Source: Phycomyces nitens
Taxonomy: Eukaryota > Mucoromycota > Mucoromycetes > Mucorales > Phycomycetaceae
Reading direction: 5' to 3'
Assembly: GCA_022702545.1 (NCBI GenBank)
Contig: JAHRBC010000005.1
Coordinates: forward strand, 1 to 64,000
DNA length: 64,000 bases
A program made the position numbers and the translations under genes. Positions 46,061 through 56,929 of the stretch are shown one piece after another (the stretch's first letter is position 1; each line of letters starts with the position of its first letter). The notes below the pieces were generated by a model. That model saw nothing but the letters and a program-made list of their open reading frames with translations. It had not been told where the DNA came from and ran no database searches.

Positions 46061-46299
46061 CCGTTCATTAATGTGTACAAGAAGTCTTTTTGGATTTATA
46101 AATAAAGCTGTCTTTACTAATATATAATCTGTATTTTATATTATTAAATCCTTTTGACCAACTTGTTCACTCTTCCCACTCAAATCCAATTTTTCTATCT
46201 ATCTGTCTCTTGTGTGTTTTAAGTAAAAGATATGTTTAAACTTAAAGTAGTAAACGAGTATTAAATATTGTGTATTTTTGATATAATTTATAATAGAAA

Positions 46300-47414
46300 A
46301 TGTCAAACCAAAGAAGGAATATTGCTCCACGACCTGCTGACGACGATGTCAATATGCAGACGGTCATCACGAATCTCCAAGAGGATCTTGCCTCAATTAG
46401 AGGCGACATGACCATGATGAACAGAAGAATGGGGACTCTTATTGAGTCCAACCTCACTGTCATTGCTGCCACAAGTATTGTGGCTCCAGTACCTGTTCTT
46501 GCCTCTGTTGCTGCCCCAACTGCCAAGGCCACAAATGAATCAATGTCTGATGCAAAGAAACGTGTGTTTGTAGGTGTCACCAGATATAATATCCTATCAA
46601 CTAAATTCTTATTTTGATCAAACAGAAAGATATTCGTGAATATTTGTGGCAGCCAAAGTTGAGGTCAAGGGCGTTGGTTGACATCCAGGCAAATAACAAC
46701 AAGCCAAGGTGGGATGTCCATACTCACTTTGACGAGAGTCCCAACAAGGAGCTGGTAGAACGTCTACTGGCTTACCTTGGGCCAAATTTTGTTGGCTCGC
46801 CCTTGAGAAGAAGTGACATTCGAGAGAAAGTCTACAGAAACTTCTGTAGCCATCGTCAGGAGCAGAGAAAGTCTTCTGAGAAGAAGGCAGTCTCCAACGC
46901 TCGTTCGAGAAGGGCAAACCGTGAAAAAGATGTAGGTTGTATACTATTCAAACTAGAGACAAATATTAATGAATACATGTTGGATATTTGTTAGCATTTC
47001 GAACGTCGCATGACTGCCTTTCTCAAACATAAGGAGGCCATTGAGCAGGCAATGGGGCAAGTTTGTTCTGGTCTGCTTCAGAAAGAAGCAATGTCTGAAG
47101 GAGAATCAGACAACGATACTTCAAAGACTCTTGGCAAGCGTCGGGTCTCCGTTTATCGCCCAAGCTGGAGAAGCGATGAGGTAAATTATTCTGTAAACAA
47201 TATATAATAATATATTTATTAAGATATCATTTTTGAAATATTAACAAATGCTATTTAGTTCAACCGGTTTATTGAAATCGTTGACTCATTCGTTTCTCTT
47301 GACTTGGGGATGAATGCTCATCAGATGCTGTCAAGAGATCTCAAAGGAGTCAGAGACTTAGCAGTCCCTGGTGACTTGGCCGCCCGTCTGCCTCCTTGGG
47401 TCATAAGAAATTAA
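46300..47414 (+). CDS. Accessory protein of D2 (RPSWRSDE family)
   Basis: Exons 46300-46569 (90 codons), 46626-46931 (306 nt), 46995-47180 (186 nt), 47259-47414 (156 nt incl. stop), phase 0, no stop: about 305 residues. Start MSNQRRNIAPRP. Exon 1 has a helical stretch then an Ala/Val-rich linker. Exon 2 has KPRW, LRRSDIREKVYRNFCSHR and EKKAVSNARSRRANRE. Exon 3 has AMSEGESDND and RPSWRSDE (read YRPSWRSDE). Exon 4 ends LPPWVIRN. Exon lengths 306/186/156 equal D3 exactly. Convergent with the transposase, 132 bp apart. Confidence 0.86.
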
Positions 47415-47546
47415 ATAAAAAATAAATAAAAAACAATTGTTTTATTTTACTCTTGCTTACGTATTTAATCCCAAAGACATGTTTAAAGGCAATGAATGTT
47501 TTGTTTTGTTCTTTTTAAAAGAAACAAGTATTTATTTATTAATGCT

Positions 47547-50500
47547 TTAAGCATACATCTTTTTTGGTAAAGGAATGACCAGCATCTTCACATTAACACC
47601 AGACACCAGCTCAGCAGTCGCGACTTCCAAAAGAATACGATGTACTGGCAATATACAATGATAATCATCTGGAGAGAAACTTGGCGAGCAGACCTCAACT
47701 CCTTCGTATTCACGTGTTCTACTTGGCATGTTGATGAGCCATCTCACAAAAGCAAAGACATGAGTGGAATTATTTCCGATTGATGAACAACTGAGCTTGT
47801 GGAGGAACAAGTACTGAATTTGTCCTGTGTATGCTCGTGGAGGATCACCAACTCTACCCAGGAATAGTGCTTGAATGAATGACCCACGGTCTACGGAACC
47901 ATTTTTGCCTTTATACGTCTGGCCGAGAAGATTGATAGATTTTATCTTTGTGATATGATTATCAACAAAGATACCTGAAGACGTTGCCTGATGATAATGC
48001 TGAAGACTTGGTATACCATACGATAGCCGATAGTACTCCAACAACTGGAGATAATCTGTATCATCCATTACAGATGGCTTTCTCACCAAGAGAGGGAAGG
48101 CAGAGAGAGGAAGGGGCTCATTTCCCTTTATTGGAAATTCAGGCTTTAAAGATGCACGCACAAATAGCTGAAGTATAAATGGCGTGTGTGAAAGAGGGGC
48201 AGAGGAGGAGGTGGCAGTTGTGGATGATGATGTGAGTTTTGACAGAAGAGGACGGAAAGAAGCTTGGTTCGGACAGGAGAGCATTTTTGTACGTAGTCGC
48301 CCTTGTACATGTCTTCAACAAAAGTCTTCATGAATGTGGACTCAAATCCATCTCTTCTGTTGGTGTCGATCTTCTTCAACAGGCCATTGTACCTCTTGAA
48401 CCCAAACAGCCAATAACCATACACAGGTCCAAAATCACGAATGGTTTCGCGAAGATGGATGTGCAGGTGCATGTTGCAGGTGAGAGTGGGAGCAGGATAC
48501 AATTCTTCGCATTTCTGACAGAATCTTTCCAAATGGGCATGGGCGTCGTCAAGGTCATCAAACGTGATTGTTGGTGTTGCAAGGAGACGGCAAGCATCAA
48601 CAAAGTCGATCCAATTCTTGAACTTATCCAGAGGAAGAACGTCTCTGAGCAGCACAGGAGAATACACCAACACCCAGGATTTCCATTCATCAGCCTTCAT
48701 ATATGGAAATCCTCTACTGATCTTCGTCTTCAAAATGGTGTAGTCAGTTGGCACCACCATTGATTCGGCCATTACTTGCATAGAAGCCAGCTTCCTATCC
48801 GTGATTAGACCACTAGTAGTCCACGTCTCGACCATCCTCTTGGCTGTACCCAAGAATAGGTTATGCATGGGATCAATGATCGTTCCACGTACTAGATCAA
48901 AGTATCCAAGGCGATGGAGTTGCGACCATCGAACACCATTTTCGACCTCCAACTCATGCCTTTCTGAGGGCGTACTTGCACTCTTCCACACCTCAGCATG
49001 CAAACGGTTCTCCACACCACGACGACGACGCCACCCAGACTCATTGAACCCACGGAAGTCCACACTGCTTGTCCCAGGAAGACGAGAAAATTTGCGACAA
49101 CACTTGTAACAGGCGTTTGTGCTGTTATGGGACGTGAATCCACTTGTCTTTCTGGCTGCAGGGATGTCACATGCTACCATGAACAAAGCTGCACGGACGG
49201 TTGCTCCAGAAATGCATTCAAAGGTTGGGATAGTCATTCCCACGTACAGTTGTTCCAACTCATCAACCAAAGGCTTGAGATAATGGTTAATCTCTTTGGA
49301 CTTTGGCTCCTTTGGCCCAGGCATGAGTCCAACAAGGATAGTGTTCTCTGCCTTAAACCGCTCCTCACGAGGCAAGTTGTTAACCACCAAGTAAATGGCC
49401 CCACAAGAGTATGTGACCCTGTCAAAGGGCTGGAACCAATCAATGTTCAACGTCAACATCAAAGAATGAGGATGGGCAACAAAAGATTCACCACTGATGT
49501 CTTTCAACTCCTTCCACATAACACCGTCAAAGATGTCGCACATTGTATCCATGATCTTGAGCTCCTGATTCCAGTGTTGAATGCTTGCTTCAAAATCAGG
49601 GCGAAGGAAAAGAATTTTCAAGGCATGCTTCAATGACTGGTATTGGAACACGCGCTTGGGAACCAATGCTCCAGACGATGTAACCTTGGTCAACTTGCAG
49701 TTGCAGGTCAGACGTGCACCAACTTTCATGAAAACACAGTGAGGGGGGACAGACTGGTTTTCTTCATAAACTGCGTGGCAATCAGGACAGGCTACGAATC
49801 TCCTGATACCGTTGGAAATCGCAGAATATCCTGTCATTCTTTGCAGACCAAGAAGACTGGATGGGAGCTGGAAATCCTGCTCGTAAATCGTCAAGAGTGT
49901 GTTGATGAACTCGATCAAGACAACAGCACCCTTGTTGACCACATAGCGGGATGCAAAGAGGACAACAAAAACGGCAATAAACCTGTGCACAGGATTTTCA
50001 GGCATATTGGGGGTTGGGAAAGGGTCTATTTTAAAATCGAAAAAATTAATATTCAATTCTTTTCAGGCTTTTTTCTTTGCTGCTTTCTCTTTGCTTTTGG
50101 CTATGCAACACGCACCTTCACTGTCGAATTCCTCAACCTCGATCTCAACTTCATCTTCGCCTTCATCTTCTTCATCATCGCTTTCGTCATCGCGTTCGCC
50201 ATCGGCATTGGCCTCATTAGCAACTGAATCGCCCTCATCCAGCATTACATCGGCATCCCAAAAAGGTGAGTTGGTCTGACCGTCCAATACATCCGAGGGT
50301 CCAGACTGTTGAGTAGAAATGACCGCTTATAGAATATAATAGTTTCTTAGTCTCTACTTTTTTTCAAATAAACTTTTCTTACATTGAATATCAATATCCA
50401 TGTCTGCTTGAGTGTCTGTGTTTCATACCGCCGAAATTATTATACAATACATAAAAATAAACACTGAAATTATCATACCAATCTCATTTGAGTTGCTCTG

Positions 50501-50626
50501 TTCAATTCTTGCTCTCTTGCTATGACGCTGAGCAGTTCGGCTTGCTACCAATGTGTAGCCTTGGCCATTGTTGTTGCATCTATTGCAATAGCACTTGGTG
50601 TTGTAAAAAGTATTTGAAGATGACAT
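47547..50626 (-). CDS. Tnp2-type transposase of D2, frameshifted
   Basis: Exons 50626-50479 (CYCNRCNN...QRHSKRAR), 50415-50383, 50305-50116 (acidic, DDEEDEGEDEVEIEVEE), main exon 50025-47547. The main exon has HRFIAVFVVLFASRYVV, CPDCH, CDIFDGVMW, LNIDWFQPFDRV, LVGLMPGPKEP, SGFTSH...CYKC, IIDPMHNLFLGTAKRM and RDFGPVYGYWLFGFKRYN. In the last block Glu is replaced by Lys (FER to FKR), which could remove a catalytic acid. Frame is lost at an A5 run near 48285, and the acidic exon is one base too long in my model. Confidence 0.87.
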
Positions 50627-50870
50627 TGTGTTTGTGTTTATAATGTTAAAACAAAAAGGAAACGAGTGTTACATATACTTTATTTATTAATATTTTATAG
50701 TGGTAAAAAAGCAACGTTGTTTTATTCTTTTTAATCAAGCCAATGGGGTCAAGCAAAAGAACGTTTTTAATCAGAACACAAAAAAAGGTGTTGAGCTGCA
50801 AATTTGCCCTAATTTTCCTCAGGTAGACAGCTTTGCTCACACATGAGTATTCAGACCCATTTTTCCAGTG

Positions 50871-51617
50871 GCAATGGTGTCCTCAGCAGCAGACAGGGCC
50901 TCCTTCAGACGGGAATTCTCCTGCAGGACATCCTCCATTGCATTTACCCGAATGGTCAGGTCGTGGACCAGGGTCCAGAGGTCTTGGGTGGGAGGGGGGA
51001 GGGCTTGGGGTGGAGGGACATCATCATCCAGGATCTCCACAACATCGTCCATAGTGACAGAATCGTCCTGGACAGGGACAGCAGGGGAGGAAGGGCGGCT
51101 AGAGGCTAAGACCTCAGGGATCTTATGCTGGACCCCATTAATAAGGGCCTGCATGGAAGAGGCATTATAGTGCGCACCACAGCGACACTTGAACTGGGGG
51201 CTGCCAGTTGAGGTGGCAGACCCATTGGAGACCATTTTGCCAGTAGCTTGGCAACGGGAACAGGTCAGGACTGGGCGAAACTTGACAAAGTCTGCCTTGA
51301 GGCCAGAGAGGAGGATGGTGGTGGGAGAGGTACTATTAGAGGGGCGGGGAATGGATTTCTGAGAGCCAATCATCAGAGGAGGAGGGGAGAAAAATTTTCT
51401 GGGAAAATGGGAGGGGGGGAGAACCAAATGAAAGCTCTGAAACAGGGACGAAAAAGTGCGAAGTGGAGGGTAGGAGGCCAGGAACACTTGCAGAGAAGGC
51501 AGAGAGAGCAGAAGTTGGGCGTACAGGTACGGGCAACCGAGATGATGTTGGAGATGCTAACAATCGGGAGTGATTATGGGACAGATGCGAAGATCTTGAT
51601 GATGGCGATGTAGACAA
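50871..51617 (-). pseudogene. LINE ORF1, N-terminal part
   Basis: Minus strand, two overlapping frames (51617-51336 and 51487-50871) joined by a frameshift near 51400. It has a Ser/Pro-rich start, the zinc-finger-like CSRCQATGKMVSNG...CRCGAHYNAS, and a short coiled-coil (VNAMEDVLQENSRLKEALS) before D2 cuts it. Same strand and order as the LINE at 24701-28776, of which it is probably the 5' end. Confidence 0.72.
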
Positions 51618-51797
51618 TGTGGCAAAAAGTTATCGGAATTGGATAAAAATTGGAGAGGATGTATAAAAGACAATGACGATCAAGCCTGCTGCAAAAAACA
51701 ATAGGGTTGATAGACTAGTTAAAGAGGTATGGGCTAAAGAAGTATTTTATCGGGGTTTGAATCCTGAAAATTGATCTTTACACGGAAGAAGTGTGTG
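51618..51797. other. Spacer between LINE 5' end and tRNA-Val
   Basis: 180 bp without a gene. The 5' border of the LINE must lie here but no target duplication can be recognised, because its 3' end is not preserved. Confidence 0.5.
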
Positions 51798-51871
51798 GGT
51801 TTCTTGGTGTAGTTGGTTATCACGTCTGTCTAACACACAGACGGTCGCCAGTTCAAGTCTGGCAGAAATCA
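51798..51871 (+). tRNA. tRNA-Val (AAC)
   Basis: A 74-nt cloverleaf. Acceptor GGTTTCT pairs with AGAAATC (one G-U) plus discriminator A. The D-arm has GTGTAGTTGGTTATCAC. Anticodon stem TCTGT/ACAGA holds loop CTAACAC with anticodon AAC. The T-arm contains GTTCAAG. No intron. An LTR stub starts 21 bp after its 3' end. Confidence 0.95.
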
Positions 51872-51892
51872 TTTTGTTTTTTGTTGTTCTTG

Positions 51893-51908
51893 TGTCGGAC
51901 ATTATTTT
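51893..51908 (-). repeat. 16-bp stub of the gypsy LTR
   Basis: TGTCGGACATTATTTT is the inverted end of the 311-bp LTR (5403-5713). The rest is replaced by the LTR that starts at 51909. Confidence 0.55.
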
Positions 51909-52226
51909 TGTCGTTCCTGATCTAGGCTATCTTCCAATTCACTGTAAACGTAGTCGAATTGGTCAAGCTTTAATACACAGGAGTATTCAAAATAAGAGAG
52001 AGGATAAAAGATAATTTTTATTGTTTTGAATTAGGATATCTTATATAGTTTTCTAAATGATTATTCATCTTTGACTACACTGAAGAGGTGTCTAATGTTC
52101 TTACAAAATTATTATAAACGGATTACCAATTTCTAAAATTACAAACAGATGAATAATCATTTCTAATCCTGCTTGATTTGTAAAGACAAGTCACTCAAAC
52201 TTGTCTCACCAAAATTAAGCACGACA
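51909..52226 (+). repeat. 318-bp solo LTR (second family), forward
   Basis: Starts TGTCGTTCCTGATCTAGG and ends AAGCACGACA. Shares its first 18 bases, but little else, with the 311-bp gypsy LTR. An inverted copy of the same length is at 52488-52805. No internal region is attached. Confidence 0.8.
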
Positions 52227-52475
52227 ATGGTCTTCCTTTTACTATAACAAAGCCAAAAGGTCAATCCCACTGGGGAAACAGGAGTATACGTAAAATCAAA
52301 GAGAGGATAAAAGATACTTTTTATTATTATGACTTTGGTTATCTTATATAGTTCTCTAACTAATACTGCGCATTATCCGCAGTAGTTATTATATGATATT
52401 TTCATAAAAGAAGAGACATTGTACTGCGGTTAATCATCTTCAGATTTTACAGATTCATCAAAATAATGTCCGACA
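52227..52475 (+). repeat. Truncated gypsy LTR, forward
   Basis: Lacks the first 18 bases and has an internal deletion between two ACTGCGGTTAAT repeats, compared with 5403-5713. Ends ATGTCCGACA. Confidence 0.8.
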
Positions 52476-52490
52476 TTTTGATGAATCTGT
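52449..52490. repeat. Inverted repeat at the LTR turn-around
   Basis: ACAGATTCATCAAAA (52449-52463) is followed 12 bases later by its exact complement, TTTTGATGAATCTGT (52476-52490). It marks the point where the forward LTR pair changes to the inverted pair. Confidence 0.75.
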
Positions 52491-52805
52491 TGTGCCTAAT
52501 TTTGGTGAAACAAGCTCTAGTGACTTGTCTTTACAAATGAGGCATGATTTGAAATGATTATTCATCTGTTTGTAATTACAGAAATTTGTAATCCGTTTAT
52601 AATAATTTTGTAAGAACATTAGACACCTCTTCAGTGTAGTCAAAGATGAATAATCATTTAGAAAACTATATAAGATATCCAAATTCAAAACAATAAAAAT
52701 TATCTTTTATCCTCTCTCTTATTTTGAATACTCCTGTGTATTAAAGCTTGACCAATTCGACTACGTTTACAGTGAATTGGAAGATAGTCTAGATCAGGAA
52801 TGACA
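52488..52805 (-). repeat. 318-bp LTR (second family), inverted
   Basis: Inverted copy of 51909-52226 with scattered substitutions; begins TGTTGTGCC and ends GGAATGACA. Confidence 0.8.
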
Positions 52806-52975
52806 AATCCGTAAAATCTGAAGATGATTAACCGCAGTACAATGTCTCTTCTTTTATGAAAATATCATATAATAACTACTGCGGATAATGCATAGTATTA
52901 GTTAGAGAACTATATAAGATAACCAAAGTCATAATAATAAAAAGTATCTTTTATCCTCTCTTTGATTTTACGTAT

Positions 52976-55900
52976 CACTACGGCGGAAGGACCGGTAGCT
53001 GTGCCGAAAACGGTAGCATAACTACCGTTTTTTATGATTTTTGAGCACTTTATCTCCGCAGATTGTGGTTGAAAGGTAATGTCATCGATGCCGATTCATA
53101 AAAGTCGCATGGAATGTCTTTTCATCAGGCAATGAGGTAGTTGTAGTACCATAGAAAGGGCTCGTAAGTTTTTAGGCAACCTTGTTTATTGAAATGAGCA
53201 TTTTATTTGGTGTTAAAGATGTTGCGCATTTTTGAGAAAAATAATTTTTCGCCTGTGTGAACAAAACGGTAGTTATGCTACCGTTTTTTGAAACAATTTT
53301 TTTGTTTTTGACATTATTAGCCATTTTATTTTATTTTATTTGGTATTGATATTTATAAAGAAAGAAAAAAGAAAAAGAAAATTTTTATAAAGTGGCAAGA
53401 TTACCCCTGGTCACATGCAGATTGTCATTAAACACATAATATGATGCAATGATAAAGAACTGATTACTACTCGGAGGGTACTGGATGAGCCCAACTTGAT
53501 GCTGAATGTCATCCACATTAACAGCATATTTTGGCTGGGTTGTTTGTCCAGTTGAGCTGTGTGACCGCCGTATTACGATTGGCACAGATGAGTCATGGGC
53601 TGCTGTACCATGCTCTTTCATCACTTCAACGAATGCCAGAAAGTGCGGTGTGCCATCAACCTCTTTATGCTCAAAATAAAATTCCACGGTGCCAACAAAC
53701 CAGCTTTGAATAGTTATATTGCGACGGCTAGATAAAAATATAAAAAATGCGAGTGATCTCTATTTTGTATTTTGACTAATACCAATACTCACTTTCTGTA
53801 TGGACAGGTGAACATCACATGATGATTGCCACGTCTGGTCTCGTTTTTTATTCTTCGGTACATACATGAAGAATGTACGGTTGAATTTTTCCAAAGACGA
53901 GAAGCAACAACAATCGTCGGGTCATCAAGTTCAATACTGTCCATACCACTGTTTCGCACATAGTACTTTGCCAAAGTATTCTTGACAACAGGGCTGCTGA
54001 CACCTTCCAAGTCATCATCATTCAAACTGGCATGTCAGTTGAATGGCTCCCATAGCTGGGCAGCACTTACACCATCTGGAAGATCTAAGAAACTTGCTTC
54101 ATTATATGTGGACGGCTGACTTGTACTAGGATAATTCTGAGAGCTGTTTGCTGAACTGACAAAGCTATGAACAGCAAAGCGCTCAACAAGCAAACTGGCA
54201 TTTCTACTGCCCTTCAAGTTTGACGTGATAAGCTTGGAGTATACTCTAATTACTTTTTCCATGGGTAGGTAAGAGATTATTTGACTAATAATAGCAACAG
54301 CAGCAAAGACACTTCTTGGTCAATGATGACAAAATCAACGTACCTGTCATCAATGATTGTGGCCAGTGAGGCACGGCTAGGACAATAGCACTCCACATTT
54401 ACAAGTGCAAAAGAATGTGGTGTGCCAAGAATCTTCTTCAAGACACCTTTAAGAGTGCAAACCAGACTTGTAAGAGAAAAATAGCAGAGAACAGCCAGGC
54501 AAGTTTATTAATTAACAAACATTTGAATATACATTATAATTAATACAATATTTTTATTATGTTATAGCAGGAAAGAGCAAGCAGTTCTTTTCTTTCGGAA
54601 GATGAGGTATTTCAAACGGATGACGAGGCTGAATCCCCAATCATGACAGATGTACTATAAGTTAGAGCTTTTTGTTGCTCATCTATTCTCAATTTAATAT
54701 TAATATAATATTTCTACTGTTTGATATAGGTTTACACCACTAGGAATGAGCAATGAGCCTTCATCTAAGAGAAACAGACTAAGTCTTTAATATTCTTTAG
54801 GCTGCTCTTATTGGTTCTCTCATATTTTTAGTATATGTTTTAGCGCACTTTTTCTTTTCCTCTTTTCCTTTAGCTGTTTTATCTTTGCTTTGGTCCTCTC
54901 CTTTGAAATAAAATCGAATAACTCTCCATCACGTAAGATTGCCACCTTAATAAATGCCCGATTGGCATCTTGTATACCACATCTTCAGCTCTGTTGTTTT
55001 TAATCTAGGAATGAAACACACATCTCGCCCTTTTTCAAGCACCAAAAAAAATGAAATTTTTTTATAGCTGTATTACGCGCGAGGTTAGTTTATATTTCTT
55101 TTCTTTTCTTTGCTCTACTTTTTTGAAATAAAACTAAATGACCCTCCCTTATGTAAGGTTGTCAATTACATAAACATCCGATTGGAATCTTGTATACCAC
55201 ATCTTCAGCTCTGCTATCTTTAATCAAGGAATGAAACACTCATCTCATAATTTTTCAGACACTAAAAAAAGGTGAAAATTTTTTACAGCTATATTACACT
55301 AAAGTTTGTCGTTCCCCACCTCCCCACCTGGGAATCTCTGTAGAATATGCATATTGTTTTCTTAATGATGTACTCATTCTGCCAACTACCATTATATTCG
55401 AATTAGTTTTAAATCTTATGAGCTGACTTTACAGCAATATATTTTCTATGGTAAGAATATTATAATATGTTTACACTCTTTAATTAATCATATTGCGCAT
55501 TCTCTATTCTCCTTCTACTGCATCTAGTATTTACATCTGTACGTTTCATATAGTGGCATTAATTCAAGAGATGCTTGGTATACCGATTAACAAGCACAAT
55601 ATATACTGGTATGCTATCCAAAACAATATGCTTGGTTTATTTGATCGCTTCATTCTCTGACCACAATATCTTTATAGCAATTGATGAAGACCAAAGGCCT
55701 TCCAAGTCATGACAGTGATTCACAACAAGATGCTCGGCACGCTGATTAACAAGCACAATATATACTGGTATGCTACCCAAAACAATATATTCGGTTTATT
55801 TGATTGCTTCATTCTCTGACCACAATATTTTTATAGCAATCGATGAAGACCAAAGGCCATCCAAGTCATAACAACATGTTGTTGGCATCGTGTATAGATT

Positions 55901-56311
55901 GAGTAAAAGGTTTGTACCATATACGTTTTATAATATTAAATAGTATTTGCTTTTGGTATGTTTCTATATTATTATTATATATATTTTAATATTATTTGAA
56001 ATAAATCGAAATTATAATAAAAAATAAACCATTATTTCAAATAAATGGCAGTAAAAAAAGAATGGGTGCTAGTATATAAAGTAATATAAAAGAGAGGCTA
56101 TAGTATATAAAGAAACGATTTTGGTTGGATAAAAAAACGGTAGCTGTGCCTATTCCTGCCTCATAACTACCCTTTTTTTTCGCACTAAAAAAACGGTAAC
56201 AGCTACCGAAATCGCCTTATACAGAGTCTTTACTACCGTTTTTTTTGGTGGGAAAAAACGGTAGTAATGCTACCAAAACGGTAGTTAGCTACCGTTTTTT
56301 CCGCCGTAGTG
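52976..56311 (+). mobile_element. CACTA element B, copy 2
   Basis: 3336 bp, with termini CACTACGGCGGA/TCCGCCGTAGTG identical to copy 1 and duplication TAT (52973-52975 and 56312-56314). Nearly identical to 11211-14860 except for one subterminal block of about 315 bp instead of two. Same orientation on the plus strand as copy 1. Non-autonomous. Confidence 0.95.
53385..54475 (-). pseudogene. Transposase 3' remnant in element B copy 2
   Basis: Minus-strand pieces: an exon near 54475-54350 (HSFALVNVECYCPSRASLA), 54262-54035 up to a TGA after WEPFN, the same frame from 54025 to 53789 (MDSIELDDPTIVVASRLW, CMYRRIKNETRRGNHHVMF), an intron, and 53687-53385 (FEHKEVDGTPHFLAF, VDDIQHQVGLIQY). Better preserved than copy 1. 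It corresponds to the C-terminal region of fungal Tnp2-type transposases; no catalytic core. Confidence 0.68.
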
Positions 56312-56391
56312 TATACTCCTGTTTCCCCAGTGGGATTGACCTTTTGGCTTTGTTATAGTAAAAGGAAGACCATCCCAGATCAGGAATGACA

Positions 56392-56687
56392 CTTGTCATG
56401 CTTAATTTTGTGTCAGAGTTGACATAGCGAATAATAACCCAGATAATCAGGTACCCAATTGGTAATGCTTTTAACATATGTCTTCAATGTTATACCGATT
56501 GGTTCCCCTTTTTGTAAAACCAAGACATATTCTCATCACCTCTCATAAAGAGATAACCAATGTGTCTTGAGTAAAAAGTAATTAGTTTAGATAGTTTCAC
56601 TTATAAAATCTGTATAAATACTACAACGATTTGTATCAATAAAAAAGGATTCAATTCTCTATATTCCTATTTATCCTAAATGTCCTA
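56392..56687. repeat. LTR stub plus third LTR-like repeat, cut by D3
   Basis: TGTCATGCTTAATTTTG (56394-56410) is the inverted start of the 318-bp LTR. 56411-56687 matches 18091-18364 until the D3 end. D3 is preceded by CTA (56685-56687), and the uninterrupted copy continues GTTGGTGG at the same point. Confidence 0.6.
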
Positions 56688-56929
56688 CACTGGGAAAACG
56701 GTGGGCTATTCTACTGTGCACAGTTAACTGAGAACGTGGAGAAAGCTGAAGCAAATTTGCAACTCAACACGTTTTTTTGTGATCACCTTGAAAATATTGT
56801 TTTATTGTATTTAATTGGCTCGGATATAAAGAACAGGAGATAATATTTTTATACTCTTATAAAACCGTAGCAAATAAAGCATATGTAACACTTGTTTCCT
56901 TTTTGTTTAAACTTCAATACACAAATACC

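Larger units (their letters stand above)
44365..50870 (+). mobile_element. Element D2: three-gene transposon
   Basis: Both ends are a perfect 31-bp inverted repeat starting CACTGGAAAAATGGGTC (44365-44395 and 50840-50870). Contents: third gene (minus), accessory (plus, 46300-47414), transposase (minus, 50626-47547). The flanks do not match: TCG of D1 accessory exon 2 on the left, GCA of LINE ORF1 on the right. A deletion running exactly up to the left end would explain this. Confidence 0.9.
52806..56391 (-). repeat. Inverted gypsy LTR split by element B copy 2
   Basis: 52806-52975 and 56315-56391 are the two parts of an inverted, 5'-truncated 311-bp LTR. They join at TAT, the duplicated target of element B, and end GGAATGACA at 56391. 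Confidence 0.82.

Noticed and set aside
48998..50227. Plus-strand frames of 212 and 194 codons opposite the D2 transposase
   Set aside because: Antisense shadows of the transposase main and acidic exons.
28774..50873. GTA (28774-28776) and GCA (50871-50873) as one duplication bounding D1+D2 as a single unit
   Set aside because: One of three bases differs, the two termini belong to different subfamilies, and part of LINE ORF1 is missing between the flanks.
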